From positions 1-27,838 of the forward strand of contig CAKSQF010000025.1 in NCBI GenBank assembly GCA_934486825.1: a stretch of DNA of 27,838 bases, written 5' to 3'. A model generated the notes under the pieces. That model saw only the letters and a list, made by a program, of their open reading frames with translations, had not been told where the DNA came from and did not search any database. The position numbers and the translations under genes are program-made. Of this stretch, positions 16,978 to 25,139 are shown one piece after another; the stretch's first letter is position 1, and every line of letters starts with the position of its first letter. This DNA comes from an uncultured Eubacteriales bacterium. GTDB taxonomy: Bacteria > Bacillota > Clostridia > Oscillospirales > CAG-272.

Positions 16978-17958
16978 GTGAACAAAAATAAAAAGATCAC
17001 TTTTGCTGTTATCGGGAGTTTTTGGCTTACCGAAAAAATGATACATGTATTTGATTCATCAGATAAAGTCAGATATGTTGCACAATATTCCCGGTCAATC
17101 GAAAGGGCTCGTGAATTTGTCGGATCGCGTGACATCATGTTGTTTGACAATATATCGGAACTTGCCGCAGACAAGAGCATTGACGCCGTTTATGTTGCGT
17201 CGCCGAATTATCTTCATTATGAGCATGCGGGGATTTTGCTTGAATCTGGCAAACATGTGCTTTGCGAAAAGCCGGTATGCGTTACTCCCGGACAGTTTTT
17301 CAGACTTTGTGAAATTTCTGACAAAGGGGAAGTCGTATTCATGGAAGCCATGATGAACGCACACCTGCCATGGATCAATGAGATAGGGAAAGTTGTATTC
17401 AAAAATAAAATAATTTCTGCAAATATCAACTTTTGTCAGAGATCGTCAAAGCTCGAGGGGTTGAAAGAAGGCAAAATTGCATCCACTTTCAACAAAGACT
17501 GTGCCGGAGGCGTACTTATGGATCTTGGTGTATACGTAATAAGCTTCCTTGTTCAGCTGTTCGGCAAGCCCGAGAATGTATCGGCAAATGCCGTGTACGG
17601 AGGTAATAATGTAGATGTTACGGATAATTTGCTGCTGAAGTACAAAGATTTTTCTGTTACAGTAAATATATCAAAAATGGCATCAAGCTGTCTTCCGAGT
17701 GAAATTATTACCGATAATTGTTCGGTTGTTATAGATAATATCTCAAGACTGCAAAATGTAAAAGTAATTGACGGAAATAATAACTCCGTATTGATTCACG
17801 GTATTTCCGACTATGAGGATTGTATGAGATTTGAGCTTGATGATTTCATTTCATATATCAACGGAAATAATGAAGAATATCTTAAAAAAAGAAAAAATAC
17901 CGCTGATACGCTTGAGACCATGTCGGATATCGGAAAACTGATCGGTTATAACGTATAG
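16978..17958 (+). CDS. Gfo/Idh/MocA family oxidoreductase
   Basis: 326 aa. N-terminal Rossmann domain (1-120) and C-terminal alpha/beta domain. The diagnostic EKPV (97-100, after GKHVLC) carries the catalytic lysine K98; ASPNYLHYEHA (74-84) is the usual NAD-binding loop and GGVLMDLGVYVI is the conserved segment of the C-terminal domain. The dinucleotide-binding loop is degenerate: AVIGSFWLTEKM has one glycine in place of GxGxxG. Enzymes of this family oxidise or reduce sugars and related compounds with NAD(P); the substrate is unknown. GTG start at 16978 with AGAAGG (16965-16970) 7 nt upstream. Confidence 0.88.
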   Translation: MNKNKKITFAVIGSFWLTEKMIHVFDSSDKVRYVAQYSRSIERAREFVGSRDIMLFDNISELAADKSIDAVYVASPNYLHYEHAGILLESGKHVLCEKPVCVTPGQFFRLCEISDKGEVVFMEAMMNAHLPWINEIGKVVFKNKIISANINFCQRSSKLEGLKEGKIASTFNKDCAGGVLMDLGVYVISFLVQLFGKPENVSANAVYGGNNVDVTDNLLLKYKDFSVTVNISKMASSCLPSEIITDNCSVVIDNISRLQNVKVIDGNNNSVLIHGISDYEDCMRFELDDFISYINGNNEEYLKKRKNTADTLETMSDIGKLIGYNV

Positions 17959-17965
17959 TCCTGCC

Positions 17966-18001
17966 CTCAATTATACAAAATAATCATTTTGTATAATTGA
18001 G
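17966..18001. repeat. Perfect long palindrome (16-bp arms, 4-nt loop)
   Basis: CTCAATTATACAAAAT (17966-17981), AATC loop, ATTTTGTATAATTGAG (17986-18001). It lies just after the oxidoreductase gene. No T-run follows, so it is not a classical terminator, though it may act as a transcript 3'-end hairpin. Confidence 0.85.
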
Positions 18002-18002
18002 C

Positions 18003-18056
18003 ATACAATTCTACCCTTTCATAATTGCAAATCTGCAAATCCTTGCTGAATTGTAT
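18003..18056. repeat. Second inverted repeat reaching the gltX promoter
   Basis: ATACAATTC (18003-18011) pairs with GAATTGTAT (18048-18056), 36 nt apart. The right arm touches the -35 of the gltX promoter at base 18056, and both arms resemble parts of the neighbouring palindrome. Confidence 0.5.
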
Positions 18057-18084
18057 AGACAAATCGAATGAAATATGTTATAAT
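18056..18084 (+). promoter_or_regulatory. Promoter for gltX-glnS (extended -10)
   Basis: -35 TAGACA (18056-18061), 17-nt spacer, -10 TATAAT (18079-18084) preceded by TG (18076-18077). The leader to ATG 18133 is only ~40 nt, too short for a T-box. Confidence 0.75.
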
Positions 18085-18132
18085 ACATCAGTCAACTTAT
18101 GATTTATACAGCATAATTACAGGAGACATAAA

Positions 18133-19800
18133 ATGAATTATAATGAACTTGCCGAATTGCTTTTCCCAAATACATCTCTTCTTCCCGAAGATGTTGAAAA
18201 AATGTTTCCGCCGCGAAACCTTCCGGAAGGTGCCAAAGTAACAAGACTGGCACCGAGTCCGACCGGATTCATGCATTTCGGAACCCTTTTTCCGGCGATA
18301 GTAAACGAGCGATTGGCACATCAGTCAGACGGAGTGTTTTATCTTCGTATTGAAGACACTGATTCAAAACGTGAGGTTGTGGGTGCCGAAAATGATCTTA
18401 TCAATACTCTTTCATACTATAAGATAAATTTTGACGAGGGGGCGCTGATCTGCGGAGACAAAGGAGCATACGGACCTTATCGCCAGAGCATGCGTGCGGA
18501 TATTTATCACGTTTTTGCAAAGCAGCTTGTGCGCGAAGGAAAGGCATATCCTTGCTTTACTTCTGTAGAAGAATATGAACATTTGCAATCTCTTGATAAA
18601 AAAGCGGAAATAAAATCCAAAGATTGGCACGATGACAGAACTGTTGAACGCGAGCAGATGCTTGCGGCTCGTAGTATCGATATTGAAACGGTGAAAAGCA
18701 AGCTTTCTCAGGGACATCCGTTTGTTCTGCGTATTGTATCGGATGGGGATGGCGAGAAAAAGCTTTTTTGTAATGATCTGATAAAAGGAAAGCTGGAGCT
18801 TCCCGAAAATGATGAGGATTTTGTTTTGCTTAAAAGCGACGGAATTCCGACATATCATTTTGCGCATGCAGTTGATGACCATCTGATGGGTACAACACAT
18901 GTTATCAGGGGTGAAGAGTGGCTTCCGAGTTTGCCGAAGCATCTTCAGCTGTTCAGATATCTCGGATTCAAGCCTCCTAAATATATGCATATAGCCCAGC
19001 TCATGAAAATGGATGGTAATTCCAAGAAAAAGCTTTCCAAGCGCGATCACGGTGCGGCACTGTCCGATTACAGAACTGCAGGCTATGCTCCGGAGAGCGT
19101 AATTGAATATGTGCTTACGCTTCTTAATTCCAACTATGAGGAGTGGAGATCTGCGAATCCCACACTTCCCTACACAAGCTTCCCGTTCAGTATCAAAAAA
19201 ATGTCGACATCTGGTGCATTGTTTGATTTTGATAAATTAAACGATGTATCAAAGAATGTGATTTCAAGAATGTCTTCGGATGTGGTTTATGACTATGTTC
19301 TTGACTGGTCAAAATCATTTGATACCGAGTTTGCGGACGAGCTTTCTTCCGATCCTGAATACGCAAAACGAATCCTGTCAATAGGGCGCGGCGGAAAAAA
19401 GCCTCGTAAAGATATCTGTACATGGGCAGACGTCAAACCGTACATGTCACTGTTTTATGACAGATATTTTACGCAGGTTGACGATTATCCCGAAAATTTT
19501 GACAAATCCGATATCAAAAAAGCGCTTTCGCTTTTTGCCGACAGGTATGACAGCTCACTTGACAGTAACGGATGGTTTGATGTGGTGAAAGAAATATCGG
19601 CTGATCTGGGATTTGCTGCCGAGCTTAAACAGTATAAGCTGTCTCCCGAATCGTATAAGGGGCACGTGGGAGATGTAAGTACTTTTATACGTATAGCAAT
19701 TACCGGAAAAACAAATTCCCCCGATCTGTGGGAAATAATGCAGATAATCGGCTATGACCGTTCAATTGCGAGACTGAAAAAGGCAATCGATAATCTTTAA
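18133..19800 (+). CDS. gltX: Glutamate--tRNA ligase (long form)
   Basis: 555 aa, longer than the usual ~480-500. Class I synthetase: PSPTGFMHFGT (41-51) holds the HIGH-type motif as HFGT; RIEDTD (72-77) is the glutamate-recognition region; KLSKRDH (300-306) is the KMSKS-type loop. There is a ~30-residue leader before the catalytic core and an extended C-terminal anticodon-binding part. It charges tRNA-Glu. Because a GlnRS gene follows directly, this enzyme may be discriminating rather than also charging tRNA-Gln, but that is inference. AGGAG (18121-18125) lies 7 nt before ATG 18133. Confidence 0.93.
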   Translation: MNYNELAELLFPNTSLLPEDVEKMFPPRNLPEGAKVTRLAPSPTGFMHFGTLFPAIVNERLAHQSDGVFYLRIEDTDSKREVVGAENDLINTLSYYKINFDEGALICGDKGAYGPYRQSMRADIYHVFAKQLVREGKAYPCFTSVEEYEHLQSLDKKAEIKSKDWHDDRTVEREQMLAARSIDIETVKSKLSQGHPFVLRIVSDGDGEKKLFCNDLIKGKLELPENDEDFVLLKSDGIPTYHFAHAVDDHLMGTTHVIRGEEWLPSLPKHLQLFRYLGFKPPKYMHIAQLMKMDGNSKKKLSKRDHGAALSDYRTAGYAPESVIEYVLTLLNSNYEEWRSANPTLPYTSFPFSIKKMSTSGALFDFDKLNDVSKNVISRMSSDVVYDYVLDWSKSFDTEFADELSSDPEYAKRILSIGRGGKKPRKDICTWADVKPYMSLFYDRYFTQVDDYPENFDKSDIKKALSLFADRYDSSLDSNGWFDVVKEISADLGFAAELKQYKLSPESYKGHVGDVSTFIRIAITGKTNSPDLWEIMQIIGYDRSIARLKKAIDNL

Positions 19801-19845
19801 ATTTATTTTGAACAAAGGAATGCTTTTAAAGCAAGGACACAAGTT

Positions 19846-21498
19846 ATGGAAGATATAGCAACAAATTTTATACACGATATAATTGATAACGATCTTGCGG
19901 CAAATCCGGGCAAGAAGGTTCATACACGTTTTCCGCCCGAACCGAACGGCTATCTTCATATAGGCAGTGCCAAAGCCATATATATCAATTATACTACTGC
20001 AAAGAAGTATAATGGGCTCTTTAATTTGCGTTATGATGATACTAACCCAACAAAAGAAGATACCGAGTATGTTGACTCTATTCTGAACGATTTGCGTTGG
20101 CTCGGATGCGAGCCGAACGGCGGGATTTATTATGGTTCCGACTATTTCGATCAGACATATGACCTTGCAGTTCAACTCATAAAAGATGGCAAAGCGTTTG
20201 TTTGCGATCTTTCAAAAGAGGAGATGAGCAGATATCGCGGAACACTTACCGAACCGGGTATCGAATCTCCGTACAGAAACAGATCAATTGACGAAAATCT
20301 TGACCTTTTCAGGCGTATGAAAAACGGTGAGTTTCCGGACGGAGCAAAGACGCTGCGTGCAAAGATAGATATGTCTTCACCGAATATAAATATGCGCGAT
20401 CCGGCTATATATCGGATTGTCCGTGCACACCACCACAGACAGGGTGATAAATGGTGCATATATCCGATGTATGATTTTGCACATCCGATACAGGATGCCC
20501 TTGAGGGCATAACCTATTCGCTTTGCTCGCTTGAATTTGAAAATCACAGACCTCTTTACGACTGGGTTATAGAAAATTGCTTTAAAGGTACCAAACGTCC
20601 CATACAGCGTGAGTTTGCGCGTCTCAATGTGACTTATACGGTAATGAGTAAGCGATATCTCCGCAAGCTTGTAGAAACAGGAATAGCCGACGGTTGGGAT
20701 GATCCGCGTCTCCCGACTTTGTGTGCTCTGCGCAGGAGAGGATATACGCCTTCCGCAATTTTTGAATTTATTCGTCGTGCGGGAATTGCAAAAAATGACA
20801 GCCTTGTTGATATCGAGCTTCTTGAGGCATGCGCACGTGATGAGCTTAACACCGGCGCACAGAGAAGAATCTGCATATTTGATCCGGTCAAGGTAATCAT
20901 TGATAATTATCCGGCAGATAAGGTTGAATACTTCCCTGTTTCGAACAATCCCACTGCCGAAGATTCGGGTACACGAGATCTGCCGTTTACAAAAGAGATA
21001 TATATTGAGCGCTCCGACTTTGCAGAGCTTCCTCCGCCCAAGTTTTTCAGACTGAAGCCTGATGGTGAAGTCAGACTGATGGGTGCCTATATAATAAAGT
21101 GCGGTAATATAGTCAAGGACGGCGACGGTAATATTGTCGAGATACATTGCACTGCCGACCTTGCTGTCGGAAACGGCAATCCTACCGATCGTAAGATAAA
21201 AGGAACAATTCATTGGGTTTCCGCCGACTACTGTGAAGATGTCAACGTTACTCTTTATGATAAGCTGTTTACTATTCCGGATCTGAACAATATGCCCGAA
21301 GGAACAGAATATAACGATTATCTGAACCCGGATTCCGTCAAAAAGCTGACCGGATGCAAGGCAGAGCTTGCGCTCGGAGATGCAGCGCCGGGTGATCGTT
21401 TCCAATTTGTTCGTATGGGGTACTTTGTTAAGGACACAAAATATCCGAATACCTATAACAGGATAGTAACTCTTAAAGACAGCTTTGCAAAAAAATAA
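19846..21498 (+). CDS. glnS: Glutamine--tRNA ligase
   Basis: 550 aa, the normal GlnRS length. FPPEPNGYLHIGS (29-41) is the GlnRS-type HIGH motif, RYDDTNP (62-68) the typical substrate loop, and VMSKR (266-270) the KMSKS equivalent; the C-terminal ~200 residues are the two beta-barrel anticodon domains. PEPNG rather than PSPTG distinguishes GlnRS from GluRS. It charges tRNA-Gln directly. Many Firmicutes lack GlnRS and use GatCAB transamidation, so this is informative for the lineage. It lies 45 nt after gltX, with AAGGAC (19833-19838) as ribosome site; probably one operon. Confidence 0.95.
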   Translation: MEDIATNFIHDIIDNDLAANPGKKVHTRFPPEPNGYLHIGSAKAIYINYTTAKKYNGLFNLRYDDTNPTKEDTEYVDSILNDLRWLGCEPNGGIYYGSDYFDQTYDLAVQLIKDGKAFVCDLSKEEMSRYRGTLTEPGIESPYRNRSIDENLDLFRRMKNGEFPDGAKTLRAKIDMSSPNINMRDPAIYRIVRAHHHRQGDKWCIYPMYDFAHPIQDALEGITYSLCSLEFENHRPLYDWVIENCFKGTKRPIQREFARLNVTYTVMSKRYLRKLVETGIADGWDDPRLPTLCALRRRGYTPSAIFEFIRRAGIAKNDSLVDIELLEACARDELNTGAQRRICIFDPVKVIIDNYPADKVEYFPVSNNPTAEDSGTRDLPFTKEIYIERSDFAELPPPKFFRLKPDGEVRLMGAYIIKCGNIVKDGDGNIVEIHCTADLAVGNGNPTDRKIKGTIHWVSADYCEDVNVTLYDKLFTIPDLNNMPEGTEYNDYLNPDSVKKLTGCKAELALGDAAPGDRFQFVRMGYFVKDTKYPNTYNRIVTLKDSFAKK

Positions 21499-21506
21499 AA
21501 AATTTG

Positions 21507-21540
21507 CCCTCGGGATTTTTTAATTCCCGAGGGTGTTTTT
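21507..21540. terminator. Bidirectional terminator after glnS
   Basis: CCCTCGGGA (21507-21515) pairs with TCCCGAGGG (21525-21533), followed by T-rich sequence on the plus strand and flanked by A-rich sequence on the left, which gives a T-run to the opposing DUF1836 transcript. Confidence 0.9.
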
Positions 21541-21546
21541 CATTCG

Positions 21547-22119
21547 TTAGAGCTGTTCGAAAAGCGTATTTGCATATTTATTTACAGTGGAACAGAAATA
21601 AGCAACGATAATTATTTCAAGAGCATTGCACAGACGTTCTTTTGCTCCCGGAAAAGGCTCCGAGTAGTTATCGGTAATGTCTGATATTACCGATTTTAAC
21701 TGAGAGTCCGTTTCATATCCGCTTTCCGAGAACGTATCGTATATTCTGCAAATGTAATCGAAAAGAACCGATTCGGGTATGATATCGTCACTTATGTCAT
21801 CAATCTTACCGTTTATATAATGCAGCAATTCATCGATGTTTTCAAGAAGCATACAGCTTCTCAGCATGTTGATTATAAGAATACGAGCCATCTGATCTTT
21901 TGAATACTTTTTGTTCGTGGTAGTTCCGATCCAGCCGCGTTTTACCCAGTTTTGCAAAGTTGATCCGTCAACGCCCGAAACTTCTCTTATTTGAGAGAGC
22001 ATCACACCGTTTGAAATAAAAAAGACTTTGTCCAGAAACTCCATGCCGGTCACGTTTCCCATATCCGCTTTGTTTTTTATCGTTCCCGGAATCAATCCGG
22101 AATCAATCCGTAATTTCAT
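21547..22119 (-). CDS. DUF1836 family protein (putative MerR-like transcriptional regulator)
   Basis: 190 aa. The segment LSQIREVSGVDGSTLQNWVKRG (about 41-62) is a helix-turn-helix followed by a KYSKDQMARILIINMLR wing/helix, the signature of DUF1836 proteins from Firmicutes; the C-terminal half is helical and acidic. The family is thought to regulate transcription but is not characterised. AGGTGA (22124-22129, minus strand) precedes the ATG. It is divergent from the GH125 gene, which suggests that it controls that gene and itself. Codons 4-11 contain an exact 11-bp tandem duplication. Confidence 0.8.
   Translation of the reverse strand: MKLRIDSGLIPGTIKNKADMGNVTGMEFLDKVFFISNGVMLSQIREVSGVDGSTLQNWVKRGWIGTTTNKKYSKDQMARILIINMLRSCMLLENIDELLHYINGKIDDISDDIIPESVLFDYICRIYDTFSESGYETDSQLKSVISDITDNYSEPFPGAKERLCNALEIIIVAYFCSTVNKYANTLFEQL
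22088..22109. repeat. 11-bp tandem direct repeat within the DUF1836 N-terminus
   Basis: GGAATCAATCC occurs twice back to back (22088-22098 and 22099-22109). It is read in different frames in the coding sequence, so loss of one copy would shift the frame. Confidence 0.85.
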
Positions 22120-22159
22120 GTTTTCACCTATTTAATATCTGTTATAATATATTACCTGC

Positions 22160-22188
22160 ATTATAGCACACATTCATCTGATTGTCAA
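22160..22188 (-). promoter_or_regulatory. Promoter of the DUF1836 gene
   Basis: On the minus strand: perfect TTGACA (22183-22188), 17-nt spacer, perfect TATAAT (22160-22165) with an extended TG just before it. Very strong sigma-A match, unusual for a regulator gene unless repressed. Confidence 0.85.
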
Positions 22189-22189
22189 G

Positions 22190-22231
22190 TCCTTTTTGGT
22201 CAACAACCATGATGTTTATTGACAAAAAGGA
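22190..22231. promoter_or_regulatory. Candidate operator dyad between divergent promoters
   Basis: TCCTTTTTGGTCAA (22190-22203) and TTGACAAAAAGGA (22219-22231) are inverted copies differing by one inserted base, 15 nt apart. The left arm abuts the minus-strand -35 and the right arm includes the plus-strand -35. A repressor bound here could block both promoters. Confidence 0.5.
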
Positions 22232-22247
22232 ATGTTTGTGATAGAAT
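22219..22247 (+). promoter_or_regulatory. Promoter of the GH125 gene
   Basis: -35 TTGACA (22219-22224), 17-nt spacer, -10 TAGAAT (22242-22247) preceded by TG (22239-22240). Confidence 0.8.
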
Positions 22248-22270
22248 ATCGAAGAAGGAGATGATCGCCT

Positions 22271-23572
22271 ATGTTCAGAATGGATGTTGTAAATGAAGCT
22301 TTGAAAAAAGAAGCAGACGAAGTTTCGAAATTACTTCGGCTTCAGGGGAGAGATGAGCTTATCCCGTTGTTTGAAAAATGTTATCCCAATACTTTGGATA
22401 CAACCGTAAAAATACTCGCTGACGGGTCAGCATATGTTATTACCGGGGATATACATGCTATGTGGCTCAGAGACAGTGCCGCACAGGTGCATCATTATTT
22501 GCCGCTTGCAAAAAAGTGCCCTGATCTTGCAGAACTTATAGCTTCGATGATAAGAAGATATGCACTTTATGTTAATATTGATCCTTATGCAAATGCATTT
22601 AACGAAAACGGTGATAATGAATTTTGTGGTCATTATGATGACATAACAGACAGATCTCCGTGGGTTTTTGAAAGAAAATACGAGGTTGATTCCCTGTGCT
22701 CGGTTATAAATATATCTTATCTTTTATGGAAGGAAACGGGTACTGTTTCTCATTTTACGAATGAACTGAAAAAAGCATTTGAAATTATAGTTGATCTTTG
22801 GAAAACGGAACAGTATCATTCGGAAAAATCAACCTATAAATTTGAACGTCCGAATCCATGGAAACCGACAGATACGCTTACAAACAACGGTAAAGGCTCG
22901 CCTGTTGCGTATACAGGCATGACATGGTCCGGATTCCGTCCTTCCGATGATGCATGTACGTATCATTATCTTATCCCTTCGGAGATGTTTGCCGTTGTTG
23001 TTTTGAGGCAGTTGGCATCTGTGTTTGAAATTATATATAATGATCCCCATAATGCTGCCGTATGCAACAGACTTTCGGATGAAATTGATAACGGAATAAA
23101 AAAACACGGAGTAATTCGTCATCCGGAGTACGGAGAAATGTATGCATATGAGGTTGACGGTCTCGGCAACTACCTGCTCATGGATGATGCAAATGTACCG
23201 TCACTTTTGTCAATGCCGTATATAGGTTATTGTGATGTCGATGATAGGATATATCAAAACACCAGACGTTTTGTCCTTTCGGAAAAAAATCCCTTCTATT
23301 ACACAGGCTCATGTATGACAGGAATCGGTTCACCCCATACAGAAAAAGGCTTTGTCTGGCCTATTTCTTTGGTAATACAGGCGCTGACCTCAAATAATAC
23401 CGAGGAAATTGAAGCTGTTATTTCAATGATAAAATCAACACACGCTGACACACTGTATATGCATGAATCGATTAACGCAAATAATCAATACGAGTACACG
23501 CGTGATTGGTTTGCATGGGCAAACTCACTGTTTTCCGAACTGATTCTGAAGTGTGTCGGAAGAGATAAGTAA
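22271..23572 (+). CDS. Glycoside hydrolase family 125, exo-alpha-1,6-mannosidase
   Basis: 433 aa, full family length, no signal peptide, so cytoplasmic. Conserved GH125 segments: ITGDIHAMWLRDSAAQVHHY (57-76), WSGFRPSDDA (219-228) with the aspartate pair that includes the general acid, and a C-terminal ESINANNQYEYTRDWFAWAN with the likely base glutamate. Members are inverting, metal-independent enzymes removing alpha-1,6-mannose from N-glycan or fungal mannan fragments. No transporter or other mannosidase is next to it, so substrate uptake must be encoded elsewhere. GAAGGAG (22254-22260) lies 10 nt before ATG 22271. Single gene with its own promoter and terminator. Confidence 0.93.
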   Translation: MFRMDVVNEALKKEADEVSKLLRLQGRDELIPLFEKCYPNTLDTTVKILADGSAYVITGDIHAMWLRDSAAQVHHYLPLAKKCPDLAELIASMIRRYALYVNIDPYANAFNENGDNEFCGHYDDITDRSPWVFERKYEVDSLCSVINISYLLWKETGTVSHFTNELKKAFEIIVDLWKTEQYHSEKSTYKFERPNPWKPTDTLTNNGKGSPVAYTGMTWSGFRPSDDACTYHYLIPSEMFAVVVLRQLASVFEIIYNDPHNAAVCNRLSDEIDNGIKKHGVIRHPEYGEMYAYEVDGLGNYLLMDDANVPSLLSMPYIGYCDVDDRIYQNTRRFVLSEKNPFYYTGSCMTGIGSPHTEKGFVWPISLVIQALTSNNTEEIEAVISMIKSTHADTLYMHESINANNQYEYTRDWFAWANSLFSELILKCVGRDK

Positions 23573-23606
23573 AAAATATCTGCCACTAAAAGTGGCAGAT
23601 ATTTTT
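23572..23606. terminator. Strong bidirectional terminator between GH125 and guaB
   Basis: AAAAATATCTGCCACT (23572-23587), 3-nt loop, AGTGGCAGATATTTTT (23591-23606): 16-bp perfect arms with A/T tails serving both convergent genes. Confidence 0.95.
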
Positions 23607-23611
23607 ATACT

Positions 23612-25075
23612 TTATATCTGTACGCTGTAGTTCGGAGCCTCTTTCGTAATGTTTATATCATGAGGATGTGATTCTCGCAAGCCTCCGGCTGTAATACGGA
23701 CAAACTTGCCGTTTTGTTTTAGATCCTCTATTGTTCCGGTGCCGCAGTAACCCATACCCGAGCGAAGTCCGCCCATCAGCTGGAATATTGTGTCGGAAAG
23801 CGGTCCCTTGTACGGTACACGACCTTCAACCCCTTCAGGTACAAGCTTTTTTGAACCTGACTGGAAATAACGGTCCTTGCTTCCCTTTTCCATTGCGGCA
23901 AGCGATCCCATTCCACGGTATACTTTAAACGAACGTCCCTGATATATTTCCATCTCTCCGGGTGCCTCATCACAACCTGCGAAAAGCGAGCCGATCATGA
24001 TTACATCTCCTCCGGCGGCAATAGCCTTTGTAAGATCGCCGGAGTATTTAATGCCCCCGTCTGCAATTACGGGGATACCGTATTCTTTTGCAACTTCATA
24101 TACATCATTTACGGCAGTCAGCTGCGGTACACCGATGCCGGCAACAATTCTTGTGGTACATATCGACCCGGGACCGATTCCGACCTTGACTGCGTCCGCA
24201 CCCGCTTCAATAAGATCGCGTGCGGCTTCGCCGGTTGCAATGTTTCCGGCAATAAGCTGACAATCAGGGAAAGCGGCTTTGACCTTCCTGACACAGTTGA
24301 TGATGCCTTCGGAATGTCCGTGTGCGCTGTCAAGCACGAGAAAATCAGCACCGACCGCAAGAAGCGCCGAAGCTCTTTCAAGCACATCATTCGTCACACC
24401 GATAGCTGCACCGCAGAGAAGCCTTCCCTTTTCGTCCTTGGCGGAATTCGGATATTTCGACGCTTTCTCTATATCCTTTATTGTAATCAGCCCTTTTAGA
24501 ACAAAATTTTCGTCCACAAGCGGGAGCTTTTCTATTTTATGCTTCGACAATATTGCCTCTGCGTCGTCAAGAGTTGTTCCGACCGGTGCGGTAACGAGAG
24601 CGTCCTTTGTCATTACATCCTTTATTTTGCAGGAAAAATCCTTGAGAAAACGCATATCCCGGTTTGTAATTATTCCCACAAGGCGTTTGTTTTCGTCACA
24701 AATCGGAACGCCGGATACTTTATACTTTCCCATAAGTGCATCAGCTTCATATACATAGTTGTCGGGACCGAGGTAAAACGGGTTTGTAATTACTCCGTTC
24801 TCGGATCTTTTGACCTTCTCAACCTCGTCTGCCTGCTTCTCTATAGTCATGTTTTTGTGAATTACTCCCGCACCGCCCTCTCTTGCAATTGCTATTGCAA
24901 GCTTGGATTCGGTGACGGTATCCATAGCGGCACTCATCAAAGGAATGTTCAGCAGTATTTTTTTTGTAAGATGTGTTTCAAGCTTTACTGTTGCAGGCAA
25001 TACTTCACTTTTTTGGGGTATAAGCAATACATCATCAAAAGTGAGCCCTTCTTTTACAAATTTTGAGTTATCCAC
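23612..25075 (-). CDS. guaB: Inosine-5'-monophosphate dehydrogenase
   Basis: 487 aa. Catalyses the NAD-dependent oxidation of IMP to XMP, the committed step of GMP synthesis. TIM barrel interrupted by two CBS domains (about 95-205); catalytic C306 in GIGPGSICTTR; GGIKYSGD phosphate loop; mobile flap with RGMGSLAAM and the KLVPEGVEGRVPYKG segment. The start is GTG at 25075, with AAGGAAG (25086-25092, minus strand) 10 nt upstream; no in-frame ATG lies nearby. It has its own consensus promoter and is monocistronic between two hairpins. Confidence 0.97.
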   Translation of the reverse strand: MDNSKFVKEGLTFDDVLLIPQKSEVLPATVKLETHLTKKILLNIPLMSAAMDTVTESKLAIAIAREGGAGVIHKNMTIEKQADEVEKVKRSENGVITNPFYLGPDNYVYEADALMGKYKVSGVPICDENKRLVGIITNRDMRFLKDFSCKIKDVMTKDALVTAPVGTTLDDAEAILSKHKIEKLPLVDENFVLKGLITIKDIEKASKYPNSAKDEKGRLLCGAAIGVTNDVLERASALLAVGADFLVLDSAHGHSEGIINCVRKVKAAFPDCQLIAGNIATGEAARDLIEAGADAVKVGIGPGSICTTRIVAGIGVPQLTAVNDVYEVAKEYGIPVIADGGIKYSGDLTKAIAAGGDVIMIGSLFAGCDEAPGEMEIYQGRSFKVYRGMGSLAAMEKGSKDRYFQSGSKKLVPEGVEGRVPYKGPLSDTIFQLMGGLRSGMGYCGTGTIEDLKQNGKFVRITAGGLRESHPHDINITKEAPNYSVQI

Positions 25076-25110
25076 TGATTCTGCACTTCCTTTTTAATCA
25101 TATTTTGAAT

Positions 25111-25139
25111 ATTATATTACAGAAATTCAATTTTGTCAA
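25111..25139 (-). promoter_or_regulatory. guaB promoter
   Basis: On the minus strand: perfect TTGACA (25134-25139), 17-nt spacer, perfect TATAAT (25111-25116). The -35 is embedded in a 7-bp inverted repeat, TTTGTCA (25132-25138) and TGACAAA (25144-25150). Confidence 0.85.

Noticed and set aside
18085..18132. T-box riboswitch upstream of gltX-glnS
   Set aside because: The leader is only about 40 nt and has no T-box sequence or specifier structure.
18412..19050. A 212-codon open frame antisense to gltX
   Set aside because: Shadow of the gltX coding frame; no domain or ribosome site.
20377..21405. A 342-codon open frame antisense to glnS
   Set aside because: It is fully inside glnS, which has clear family motifs; the antisense product is low-complexity and rich in I/R/C with no recognisable domain and no ribosome site.
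24539..25066. A 175-codon plus-strand open frame antisense to guaB
   Set aside because: guaB is certain; the antisense product is Cys/Tyr-rich and unlike any family.
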